15,807 bases of DNA. Origin: Chloroflexota bacterium (GTDB taxonomy: Bacteria > Chloroflexota > Limnocylindria > QHBO01). The stretch is taken from contig JAPSGM010000014.1 in assembly GCA_031177555.1 (NCBI GenBank), positions 1 through 15,807 on the forward strand, written 5' to 3'. The notes under the pieces were generated by a model. The model saw only the letters and a list, made by a program, of their open reading frames with translations. It was not told the origin of the DNA and did not search any database. This document shows positions 9,793-15,807 of this stretch, piece by piece. The translations under genes were made by a program, and so were the position numbers. How positions within the stretch are numbered: position 1 is the first letter of the stretch; every line of letters starts with the position of its first letter.

Positions 9793-10358
9793 CAGTCTCC
9801 CATGCCGGCAAGCGCCGTGCCCAACCACGGAGCGCAGGCCGAATCCTCCAACGCCGCCAGGATGCGCTCCACCGTCTCGGAGGGCGACAGCGCGTCGGTG
9901 TCGACCACCACGTCGGCGATCTCGGCGTAGAGCGGCTCACGCTCCGCCGTCGTTGTCTCGACCCACGCGGCCGCATCGGGCAGCAGCCAGGGCCGGTGGG
10001 CACCCGGCGCCGCGCGTCGGGCGAGGACGGCGCCCGGCGCGGTCAGCCAGGCCACGATGCCACCTCGTCGGACGAGCGTCCGCAGCGCGGGATCGGTCAC
10101 GACGCCGGCCGCGGCCCCAACGATGACGGGGGGCGCGAGCTGCATGGCATGCCTGAGAGCGGCGGCCTCCGCCTCGCGCAGCGCCTCCACGCCCCGCTCG
10201 GCGAGCTCGCGCGCGGTGCGGCCGGTGGCCGCGGCGAGCAGCAGGTCGTTGTCGTGGTACGGCCAGCCCGTGCGCCGTGCCAGGAGCGTGCCCAGCGTCG
10301 TCTTGCCGCTGCCCATCATCCCCACCAGGACGACGCGGCAGTCGGGCGCGTCGATCAT
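9792..10358 (-). CDS. shikimate-kinase-family P-loop kinase (188 aa)
   Basis: Nucleoside-monophosphate-kinase-fold small-molecule kinase closest to AroK/AroL shikimate kinases. Walker A is GMMGSGKT (13-20). The DND at 36-38 corresponds to the DTD whose Asp binds shikimate, and R61 in EALREAE to the substrate Arg of the FRxxE motif. HRPWL (121-125) carries the lid Arg of RPLL, and EREPLY (139-144) the later conserved Arg. The length suits the family. Odd point: the shikimate-binding GGG triad is replaced by A83-A84-G85 within VGAAAGVV, so the substrate may differ. The ATG at 10358 overlaps the upstream ASRT-like gene by ATGA, and the downstream BON gene starts inside its stop. No other shikimate-pathway gene is present in the window, which fits a specialised role. 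Family assignment is strong; the name aroK would overstate what is known. Confidence 0.85.
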   Translation of the reverse strand: MIDAPDCRVVLVGMMGSGKTTLGTLLARRTGWPYHDNDLLLAAATGRTARELAERGVEALREAEAAALRHAMQLAPPVIVGAAAGVVTDPALRTLVRRGGIVAWLTAPGAVLARRAAPGAHRPWLLPDAAAWVETTTAEREPLYAEIADVVVDTDALSPSETVERILAALEDSACAPWLGTALAGMGD

Positions 10359-10750
10359 TCCGACCCGTAGGCGATGGTCGACAGGATCGCGTTCTCGGGC
10401 TGGCGCGAGTCGAGCCGCGTGTGCTGCACCACGATCGGCACGTCCGACTCGATGACGCTGGCGTAATCGGTGTCGCGCGGCAACGACTCGGGGTCGCGCA
10501 GGTCGTTGAACCGAACGTGGCTGGTGCGTCGCGCGGGCACGGTCAGCCGGTAGGGCCCGGCCGGATCGCGGTCGCTGAAGTAGATCCAGATGGTCACCCG
10601 TGCCTCGCGGTCGCCGGCGTTGAGGATGCAGGCCGTCTCGTGGCTGGTCATGGCCGGCTCCGGTCCGGTGCTCGCCGACGGGATGTACCCCTCGGCGATC
10701 GCCCAGCGCCGCCGGCCGATGGGGGCGGGAAGCTGCGTGCTGACGTTCAT
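10355..10750 (-). CDS. Anabaena sensory rhodopsin transducer-like (ASRT) protein
   Basis: Small soluble beta-sandwich protein of the ASRT family (PF07100, sensory rhodopsin transducer). The match is clear along the whole length: WAIAEGYIP (16-24), GPEPAMTSHETACILNAGD (29-47), GPYRLTVPARRTSHVRFNDL (65-84), ASVIESDVPIVVQHTRLDSR (97-116) and ILSTIAYG at the end. The Anabaena protein is a tetramer that couples a cytoplasmic rhodopsin to gene regulation. Relatives are widespread in bacteria without rhodopsins and have been proposed to be sugar or other small-molecule binders. No rhodopsin gene is in this window, so a ligand-binding role is more likely here. The ATG at 10750 gives 131 residues, close to the family length; the ATG at 10780 would add a run of arginines (AHRLRRRRR). 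Neither has a clear ribosome-binding site. It overlaps the downstream kinase gene by four bases. Confidence 0.92.
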   Translation of the reverse strand: MNVSTQLPAPIGRRRWAIAEGYIPSASTGPEPAMTSHETACILNAGDREARVTIWIYFSDRDPAGPYRLTVPARRTSHVRFNDLRDPESLPRDTDYASVIESDVPIVVQHTRLDSRQPENAILSTIAYGSE

Positions 10751-10839
10751 GCGGCGACGGCGGCGCAAGCGATGTGCCATGCGTCGGAGGGGACCCCATC
10801 GGCCCCATGGTCACCCCTCCAGACGGGACCAGAGCACTA

Positions 10840-10868
10840 CTGACCGATGCAGCCGCGCCCCGTAGGGT
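10840..10868 (+). promoter_or_regulatory. sigma-70-type promoter for the CAP-domain gene
   Basis: A -35 CTGACC (10840-10845), a 17-base spacer and a -10 TAGGGT (10863-10868) point to a start near 10875 and a leader of about 30 bases before the GTG at 10905. It sits in the divergent gap between the ASRT-like and CAP genes. The spacing is ideal and both boxes resemble high-GC consensus elements. Confidence 0.55.
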
Positions 10869-10895
10869 GAGGGGCCCTTCGCAAACGCAGTACCT

Positions 10896-10899
10896 GGAG
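10896..10899 (+). promoter_or_regulatory. ribosome-binding site fixing the GTG start at 10905
   Basis: GGAG lies five bases before the GTG at 10905 and supports this non-ATG start, which also places a proper signal peptide at the N-terminus. Confidence 0.6.
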
Positions 10900-10904
10900 C
10901 ACTC

Positions 10905-11837
10905 GTGATCGAGACCCGACCCAAGCCAGCACCGCGCGTCATCCGACGGGCCGTCGGCCTTGCCGGCATCGCCCTGATGGCGGCGGCCCTGCTGACCTGG
11001 ACGCCGCAGGCGGCCAGCGGCTGGAACCAGGGCAGTGCCGAGGCCACGCTCTGGCAGCTGATGAACGGGGCGCGCGTCAACAACGGCCGCCGCGCCGTCC
11101 AGCAGCACGGCACGCTCGTCTCTCTGGCCCGATGGCGCAGCAAGGACCAGGTCCAGCGCAACTACTTCTCGCACACCATCCTGGGGACCGGGTACGAGGT
11201 CTACCACTGGTACGACACCAACGGCCTGAACTACTCGTGGGGCGGCGAGAACATCGGCTGGAACAGCGGCGCCAGCGACAGCGATTCGCCGGTCCTGATC
11301 CACGAGGGCTTCATGAACTCCCCGGGCCACCGGGCCAACGTGCTGGAGCCCTCGTTCACGCACGGCGGCGTGGGTGCCTACGGGGCCGATGGCGTCAACT
11401 TCCTGGGCAAGCTTCGGAACCCGCGCTTTTACACCGAGCTGTTCATGGTGGCGGCGTCGGCTCCGCCGCCCCCGCCGCCTCCGCCATCCGGCAACCCGAA
11501 CCCGCCGCCACCTCCGCCTTCCGGCGGCGGTGGCTCGGCCCCGGTGGCCCGCGCCAAGCCGAGCAAGCCAAAGGCGCGCGAGCTGCGCGTCGACCGGCCG
11601 CACGCGCCCCGCTCCTCGGAGCGGTTCGACGGGCCGACGCTGGTTGCCTCGTCCGAGCGCGACACGGCCCCGGCGGCCGAGCTGGCACTTGCTCGCACGC
11701 GCCCCCACGACGAGCTGAGCGGCGCGACGCCGACAAGCGTCGTGACCGCCAGCCCGATGCGCGTCGAGGCCGCCTCGGCCGGCGGCGGGGGCCTGGTGGA
11801 GACGGTGGTCGGCTCGGTCCTGGGCTTCTTCCTCTAG
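10905..11837 (+). CDS. secreted CAP/SCP-domain protein with proline-rich tail
   Basis: Exported protein of the CAP superfamily (CAP/SCP, YkwD/PR-1-like), 310 residues. A basic N-region followed by VGLAGIALMAAALLTW and QAASG looks like a signal peptide cleaved near 38. The CAP domain spans about 45-183. It shows YFSH with H90, GGENIG with E115 and NSPGHRANVLEPSF with H142, then GGVGAYG: the usual conserved positions around the cleft. After it comes a run of eight prolines, an NPN spacer and six more prolines, a glycine stretch, and a polar region of about 85 residues. The tail ends in a hydrophobic segment, GLVETVVGSVLGFFL, at the extreme C-terminus. The proline-rich piece probably spans the cell wall or keeps the domain away from the surface. 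Bacterial CAP proteins bind lipids or act on the envelope; the activity here is unknown. It is transcribed away from the ASRT operon. Confidence 0.9.
   Translation: MIETRPKPAPRVIRRAVGLAGIALMAAALLTWTPQAASGWNQGSAEATLWQLMNGARVNNGRRAVQQHGTLVSLARWRSKDQVQRNYFSHTILGTGYEVYHWYDTNGLNYSWGGENIGWNSGASDSDSPVLIHEGFMNSPGHRANVLEPSFTHGGVGAYGADGVNFLGKLRNPRFYTELFMVAASAPPPPPPPPSGNPNPPPPPPSGGGGSAPVARAKPSKPKARELRVDRPHAPRSSERFDGPTLVASSERDTAPAAELALARTRPHDELSGATPTSVVTASPMRVEAASAGGGGLVETVVGSVLGFFL
11463..11519 (+). repeat. low-complexity proline codon tract in the CAP gene
   Basis: Eight CCN codons, then Ser-Gly-Asn-Pro-Asn, then six more CCN codons. Mixed use of CCG, CCC, CCT and CCA shows selection on the protein rather than simple DNA slippage. 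It joins the CAP domain to the C-terminal region. Confidence 0.85.
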
Positions 11838-11896
11838 GCCCCGAGCGCCCACAGTCCGGGCGTCGCGAGCGGCCTCGCCGCGCGGGGGCATCGGGC

Positions 11897-11902
11897 TAGA
11901 CT
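11897..11902 (+). promoter_or_regulatory. -10 box TAGACT, probable leaderless promoter of the ABC operon
   Basis: TAGACT ends seven bases before the ATG at 11910, so transcription would begin at or very near the start codon. No purine-rich ribosome-binding site is seen before the ATG, which fits. The -35 region (CTCGCC at 17 bases) is poor. The 72-base gap after the CAP gene also has a weak CGCCC/GGGCG hairpin at 11846-11862 without a T-run. Confidence 0.45.
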
Positions 11903-11909
11903 GCCGCGC

Positions 11910-12656
11910 ATGCCGGCCATCCTCGAGGCACGCGACCTCGTCAAGCGCTACCCCGTCGGACCGCGCGCGGTTGACGCGCTGCGGGGGGTCTCGCTGACCG
12001 TGGACGAGGGAGAGTTCGTGGCCATCATGGGGACCTCGGGGTCGGGCAAGTCCACGATGCTGCATCTGCTCGGCGGCCTCGACCGGCCGACCAGCGGCGA
12101 GGTCGTGATCGACGGGGTGAACATCAGCCGCCTCGACGACGAGCAGGCCACGCTCACCCGTCGCGCCAAGACGGGATTCGTCTTCCAGTTCTTCAACCTG
12201 ATTCCGCTGCTGACCGTGGCCGAGAACGTGGCGCTGCCGTTCGTCATCGCCGGCGAATCGTGGGCCCAGCACCGCGCCCGTGTCGACGAGCTGCTGGAGA
12301 TGGTCGGCCTCGCCGAGAAGGCCGCGCACCGTCCAGACCAGCTCTCCGCCGGCGAGCAGCAGCGCGTGGCGCTGGCCCGGGCGCTGGCCACCGAGCCAGC
12401 CATCCTGCTCGCCGACGAGCCGACCGGGAACCTGGACTACACCACCGGCACCGAGATCCTGGACCTGCTGTGGGACTCGTCGGAACGGCTCGGCCAGACC
12501 ATCGTGCTGGTCACCCACGCCGCCCACGCGGCCGCGTACGCGGACCGGGTGCTCGTCGTGCAGGACGGTGCCATCCTCGACGAGATCGCGCTCGGACGCC
12601 GCCGCGACCACGAGGCGCGGCCGCTGATCGCTCGCCTGGCCGCCCTGGGGCTGTAG
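11910..12656 (+). CDS. ABC transporter ATPase, MacB/LolD type (248 aa)
   Basis: Cytoplasmic ATP-binding subunit that energises the FtsX-type permease encoded next to it. Walker A is GTSGSGKST (41-49), the Q-loop Gln is Q93 in FVFQFFNLIP, Walker B with catalytic Glu is ILLADEP (E170), the D-loop is GNLD (173-176) and the switch His is H203 in VTHA. The signature reads LSAGEQQR (145-152) rather than the usual LSGGQQQR, a modest deviation. The FQFFNLIPLLTVAENV stretch after Walker A is typical of the LolD/MacB/FtsE branch that handles lipoproteins, peptides or envelope signals rather than classical import. The gene starts at an ATG with a -10 box 7 bases upstream and lies 4 bases before the permease gene. 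No substrate can be read from the sequence. Confidence 0.95.
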   Translation: MPAILEARDLVKRYPVGPRAVDALRGVSLTVDEGEFVAIMGTSGSGKSTMLHLLGGLDRPTSGEVVIDGVNISRLDDEQATLTRRAKTGFVFQFFNLIPLLTVAENVALPFVIAGESWAQHRARVDELLEMVGLAEKAAHRPDQLSAGEQQRVALARALATEPAILLADEPTGNLDYTTGTEILDLLWDSSERLGQTIVLVTHAAHAAAYADRVLVVQDGAILDEIALGRRRDHEARPLIARLAALGL

Positions 12657-12660
12657 GCCG

Positions 12661-15189
12661 ATGCGCCTGGGCGACGTCGCCTGGCGCGGGCTCGCCGCCC
12701 GTCCGCTGCGCACCGCGCTCACGGTGCTGGGCGTCGCGCTGGGCGTGGCCGTGCTGGCCGCCACCCTGATCGCGAGCCAGGCCACGACCGAGACCGTCCG
12801 CCGCGCGGCCCAGGAGCTGTACGGATCGGCGGAGCTGCGGGTCCGCGCCTTCGACGCCGAAGGCTTCACGCCGCGCAGCGTGACGATGCTGCGGCAGATC
12901 CCCGGGGTGCTGAATGCCGCCGCCGTGTCGGAGAAGCGGGGCCAGGTCGCGGTGGAGCCGGACCGCGTCTTCCCGATGCTGCTGCTCGGGCTGGATCCCG
13001 CGGACGAGGAGCTCATCCGGCCGCACCGCGTCGCGTCCGGCACGTTTCTGGACCCGGGGCAGCCGGAAGGCGTGCTGCTCACCGAGCGCTGGGCACGCGA
13101 CAACGGCTTCGGCATCGGTGACGAGCTGTTGCTGAACGGTCGACGCCAGGGCGTCCCGCCGGTGCGCGTGGTGGGACTGGTGGCGGACACCGGCTTCGGG
13201 GCGCTGGCCTCTGGCTCGGTGATGGTCCTCAACCGCCCCTTCCTGGCCAATGCCTTCGAGATCCCCGTCCCGGTGCGCTACGTCGACCTGCAGCTGGCGC
13301 CGGGCCGCGGGGACGAGGTGCAGGCCGCCATCGATGCCGGCTTCACCGAGCCATTCGTGATCGAGACCGTCGCCGATGCCGAGCTGCAGCTCGACCGCGC
13401 CCAGGCCGGGTTCGCCGGCCTGGCCTTCCTGTTCAGCATCGTGGCGCTGGCGGTCGGCGCCTTCCTGGTCGCCAACACGCTGGGGATGACGGTCGCCGAG
13501 CGGACGCGGGAGATCGGCCTCCTGCGCGCGGCCGGCACGACGTCGCGCCAGGTGCTTGGCATCGTCCTGCGCCAGGGCGCGTTTCTCGCCCTGGCGGGTT
13601 CCGTGGCGGGCGTCCTGCTGGGGATGCTCGTGGCCGTGGCCCTCATCGCGTTCCTGCAGAGCACCCGCGCGGTGCTGGTCACCGGCGTGCCGTTCCACCC
13701 CGGCGCGCTGCTGCTGGCCGCGCTGCTGGGGATCGCGGTGACCCTCGCCGCCGCGGCGCTGCCGGCCCTGGCCGCCGCGCGCGTCTCTCCGCTGGACGCG
13801 CTGCGCCCCTCGCGCCAGCCGGGTCGCCGGCTCGGGGATCGCCTGCCGTGGATGGCGGCGCTGGTCGGCGGCGCCGTGCTGCTGGGGCTGCTGGCGTACC
13901 CGCTGGACCGGGGGCGTGGGTCGCCGGCCGGGGTGCTCCTGGGCGCCGGCATCCTGCTGGCCGGCACGCTGCTCGCCGCGGTCCTGCTCCAGCCGACATC
14001 GGTGGTCGTGGGCCGGCCGTTCGAGTGGCTCTTCGGAGCCGAGGGGCTACTGGGCCGCGCAAACCTGGGACGCGACCGCGTGCGAACCGCCCTGACGGTG
14101 GGCGCCCTGACCATCGGGTTGGCCGCCGTGGTCGCGCTGGGCTCGGTATCGGCCAGCGCGCGGGCCACCGCCGACCGCTGGGTGACGTCGATCCTGCCGG
14201 GCGGGTACGGCGTCCGCCTCGGCGTGGCCGACGAGGTGGACGCCATCCGGCCGACCATCGAGGGCATCACCGGGGCGCGGCTGGCCACGCCGATCGTCGA
14301 GACGCCGGCCGTGGTCATCCGGGGCGGCGCGGCGCACGAGGCGTTGCTGGCGGGGATCGATCCGACCGTCTTCCAGGACGAGGGTGCCCTCATCTTCACC
14401 CAGGGACGCCGATCGGCGGCCTTCGAGGCGCTGCGCCGTGGCGGGGCGGTGCTCGTCCCCGAGCCGGTGGCCGTGCGCGACGGGCTGAGCGTGGGGGAGG
14501 GCATCGAGGTCGCCCTTCCCGGCGAGCCCTCGCACCGGCTGGAGGTCGCCGGCGTGGTCGCCTACTCCCTGCCGTCGCGCGGCGCGGACGGGGCGCTGCT
14601 CGTCAGCCTGGCCGAGGCGCGTGAGCTGTTCGGCGTGACCCGGGGCGAGCTGTGGGCGGTCGCTCGGCAGCCCGGCGTCCCGGAGAACACCTTCCGCTCG
14701 GCGGTGATGGAGACCGCGCTGGGGCTGGGCGGACAGGCGCTGACCGCCGCCGACCTGGCCGACGAGCTCGGCCGCACGCTGGGGCGGCTGGTGGGCCTCT
14801 TCGACGTGCTGGCGCTGCTGGCCGTGCTGATCGGGGGCCTGGGCGTGGTGAACACCCTGGCCATGGGCGTCGGCGAGCGGGCCAGGGAGATCGCCATCCT
14901 GCGCAGCCACGGCATGACCGTCGGCCAGGTGCAGGCCATGGTGGTGGCGGAGGCCGCCATCATCGGTGCCGTCGGCGGGCTGGCGGCGGTCGGCATCGGC
15001 CTGCTGGTGGCGTGGACCACGGTGACCCTGGCCGGGCCGCGCGAGTTCGCCGCCGGGCTGGCGCTGCCCTGGGGCGTGCTGGCAGCAGTCGTGCTGCTGG
15101 GCATCGGGGTCGCCTCGGTGGCCGGGATCTATCCCGCGCGTGCCGCGGCGCGCACCTCGATCACCGAGAACCTGAGGCATTTCGAGTAG
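12661..15189 (+). CDS. FtsX-like ABC transporter permease (842 aa)
   Basis: Membrane partner of the preceding ATPase. Ten hydrophobic helices are seen, in two FtsX modules: about 17-38, 250-274, 306-332, 347-370; 396-415, 423-445, 478-499; 712-735, 760-785 and 803-825. Extracytoplasmic domains occupy about 40-248 and 500-710, MacB-periplasmic-core-like in pattern. Each module has the cytoplasmic coupling motif: ERTREIGLLRAAGTTSRQ (280-297) and ERAREIAILRSHGMTVGQ (about 739-756), a clear internal duplication. The C-terminus ends YPARAAARTSITENLRHFE, the typical close of this family. It is shorter than the two minus-strand permeases at the left of the window, which belong to a different system. 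The ATG at 12661 follows the ATPase stop by 4 bases; the PPC gene begins 11 bases after its stop. Likely a lipoprotein- or peptide-handling or signalling exporter; substrate unknown. Confidence 0.93.
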   Translation: MRLGDVAWRGLAARPLRTALTVLGVALGVAVLAATLIASQATTETVRRAAQELYGSAELRVRAFDAEGFTPRSVTMLRQIPGVLNAAAVSEKRGQVAVEPDRVFPMLLLGLDPADEELIRPHRVASGTFLDPGQPEGVLLTERWARDNGFGIGDELLLNGRRQGVPPVRVVGLVADTGFGALASGSVMVLNRPFLANAFEIPVPVRYVDLQLAPGRGDEVQAAIDAGFTEPFVIETVADAELQLDRAQAGFAGLAFLFSIVALAVGAFLVANTLGMTVAERTREIGLLRAAGTTSRQVLGIVLRQGAFLALAGSVAGVLLGMLVAVALIAFLQSTRAVLVTGVPFHPGALLLAALLGIAVTLAAAALPALAAARVSPLDALRPSRQPGRRLGDRLPWMAALVGGAVLLGLLAYPLDRGRGSPAGVLLGAGILLAGTLLAAVLLQPTSVVVGRPFEWLFGAEGLLGRANLGRDRVRTALTVGALTIGLAAVVALGSVSASARATADRWVTSILPGGYGVRLGVADEVDAIRPTIEGITGARLATPIVETPAVVIRGGAAHEALLAGIDPTVFQDEGALIFTQGRRSAAFEALRRGGAVLVPEPVAVRDGLSVGEGIEVALPGEPSHRLEVAGVVAYSLPSRGADGALLVSLAEARELFGVTRGELWAVARQPGVPENTFRSAVMETALGLGGQALTAADLADELGRTLGRLVGLFDVLALLAVLIGGLGVVNTLAMGVGERAREIAILRSHGMTVGQVQAMVVAEAAIIGAVGGLAAVGIGLLVAWTTVTLAGPREFAAGLALPWGVLAAVVLLGIGVASVAGIYPARAAARTSITENLRHFE

Positions 15190-15194
15190 GGAGG
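15188..15194 (+). promoter_or_regulatory. ribosome-binding site AGGGAGG before the PPC gene
   Basis: AGGGAGG overlaps the permease stop codon and ends six bases before the GTG at 15201, a strong site that supports this start and co-translation with the ABC operon. Confidence 0.65.
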
Positions 15195-15200
15195 TCGCAC

Positions 15201-15629
15201 GTGGCATCGCGATTCTGGGAGGCGCAGCCGGGGCGCACGCTGGTTGGCCGGCTGGCGACGGACACCGACGTGGTGGAGGAGCTGGAGCGCGTCTGCGCCG
15301 AGCGCGAGATCCGGGCCGCCTGGGTCAGCGCGGTGGGGGCCGTGCGGCGCGCGGCGTTCGCCTACTTCGACCAGCGCGAGCGTCGCTACCGGGACCTCGC
15401 CAGCGAGACGCACCATGAAATGAGCGGTTTCATCGGCAACGTCTCGATGCGCGACGGCAAGCCGTTCCTGCACGCGCACGCCACCTTCGCCAACGAGCGC
15501 GGCGAGTGCGTCGGCGGCCACCTCATGCGCGGCTGCACGGTGTGGCTCCTCGAGGTGACCCTGCGCGAGATGACCGGCGTCGAGCTGGAGCGCACCCCGG
15601 ACGAGGTGACCGGCCTGGCCGTCTGGTAG
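15201..15629 (+). CDS. PPC/DUF296-domain protein (142 aa)
   Basis: Single-domain protein of the PPC family (plants and prokaryotes conserved, DUF296, PF03479). Most of the length fits the fold: GRTLVGRLATDTDVVEELER at the start, then AAWVSAVGAVRRAAFAYFD. The hallmark FLHAHATFANERGECVGGHL follows at about 89-108, with H91, H93 and H107 as the conserved histidines seen in prokaryotic members, then VWLLEVTLREMTG. In plants the domain sits in AT-hook DNA-binding proteins and mediates trimerisation. Prokaryotic stand-alone members form trimers, may bind metal through these histidines, and have no established function. There is no AT-hook, signal peptide or membrane segment. It is the third gene of the ABC ATPase-permease operon, close behind the permease, which suggests a linked but unknown role. 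Confidence 0.88.
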   Translation: MASRFWEAQPGRTLVGRLATDTDVVEELERVCAEREIRAAWVSAVGAVRRAAFAYFDQRERRYRDLASETHHEMSGFIGNVSMRDGKPFLHAHATFANERGECVGGHLMRGCTVWLLEVTLREMTGVELERTPDEVTGLAVW

Positions 15630-15648
15630 GCCCGATGCGACCCGGCCG

Positions 15649-15667
15649 GGCCGCGCGGAGCGCGGCC
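15649..15667. terminator. GC-rich hairpin between convergent genes
   Basis: A perfect 8-base stem (GGCCGCGC / GCGCGGCC) with a 3-base GGA loop lies 20 bases after the PPC stop and before the converging gene end. There is no T-run on either strand, so it is at best a non-canonical bidirectional terminator. The rest of 15630-15730 shows nothing else recognisable. Confidence 0.35.
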
Positions 15668-15730
15668 ATCGGTCCCGGGGAAGGGAGCCCAAGCGACCAC
15701 TTCGGCGTCGGTCCGTGTCGGGATGGGGCG

Positions 15731-15807
15731 TCAGCGGAAGCGCGTGCCCGCGATGCTCCAGTGTCGCCTTGCCCGCCCGCGGTCGAGGAGATGCGCGCGG
15801 AACAGCG
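15731..15807 (-). CDS. C-terminal end of an unidentified gene entering from the right edge
   Basis: Twenty-five codons run in from the right edge on the minus strand to a TGA at 15733-15731, encoding a basic end finishing SIAGTRFR. The position, convergent to the PPC gene with a hairpin in between, and the high third-position G/C suggest a real gene end. The fragment is too short to name a family, and chance openness in such GC-rich DNA cannot be excluded. Confidence 0.35.
   Translation of the reverse strand, partial: LFRAHLLDRGRARRHWSIAGTRFR

Noticed and set aside
11429..11698. Glycine-rich minus-strand open frame
   Set aside because: It is the complement of the proline-rich linker of the CAP gene, an expected by-product of CCN codon runs.
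10359..13250. Long minus-strand open frame running into the kinase gene from upstream
   Set aside because: Only the last 188 codons (from 10358) encode the kinase. The rest is antisense to the CAP, ATPase and permease genes or out of frame with the ASRT-like gene, and shows no domain.
12511..13698. 395-codon minus-strand open frame
   Set aside because: Antisense to the ATPase end and permease start. Rich in His, Gln and Arg with no domain.

Overview
The window is a very GC-rich stretch of bacterial chromosome (roughly 70% G+C by eye). It has long spurious open frames opposite its real genes, short intergenic gaps and TANNNT-type -10 boxes, two of them placed 6-7 bases before a start codon as in leaderless mRNAs. 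Gene content and protein style suggest a soil or freshwater high-GC lineage such as Chloroflexota or Actinomycetota; this is an inference, since no rRNA or marker gene is present. I see no rRNA, tRNA, CRISPR, transposase, phage gene or origin. The right half looks like accessory or poorly characterised housekeeping territory rather than a mobile island.

Left part, minus strand: two large FtsX-type ABC permease genes in tandem (6124 to 2753, then 2749 to beyond the left edge), separated by 3 bases. No ATPase lies next to them inside the window, so a partner ATPase is expected past the left edge. Upstream of them, also on the minus strand, is a GH13 alpha-glucosidase / oligo-1,6-glucosidase (7845 to 6211).

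Middle: a small acidic plus-strand ORF (7952-8176) converges, stop codon against stop codon, on a minus-strand gene for a zinc-ribbon plus degenerate-receiver protein (8791-8177). That gene follows an unrecognised 129-residue protein gene (9214-8825). Next comes a tightly overlapping minus-strand trio. It reads: an Anabaena-sensory-rhodopsin-transducer-like protein (10750-10355), a shikimate-kinase-family P-loop kinase overlapping it by ATGA (10358-9792), and a BON-domain protein overlapping that by TGATG (9792-9364). The coupling of an ASRT-type small-molecule-binding protein to a kinase with an altered substrate-binding glycine motif is the most interesting signal here.

Right part, plus strand: a secreted CAP/SCP-domain protein with a proline-rich tail (10905-11837) sits behind a recognisable promoter. 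It is followed by an operon of a MacB/LolD-type ABC ATPase (11910-12656), a 10-helix FtsX permease (12661-15189) and a PPC/DUF296 protein (15201-15629). The end of another minus-strand gene enters from the right edge (15807-15731).
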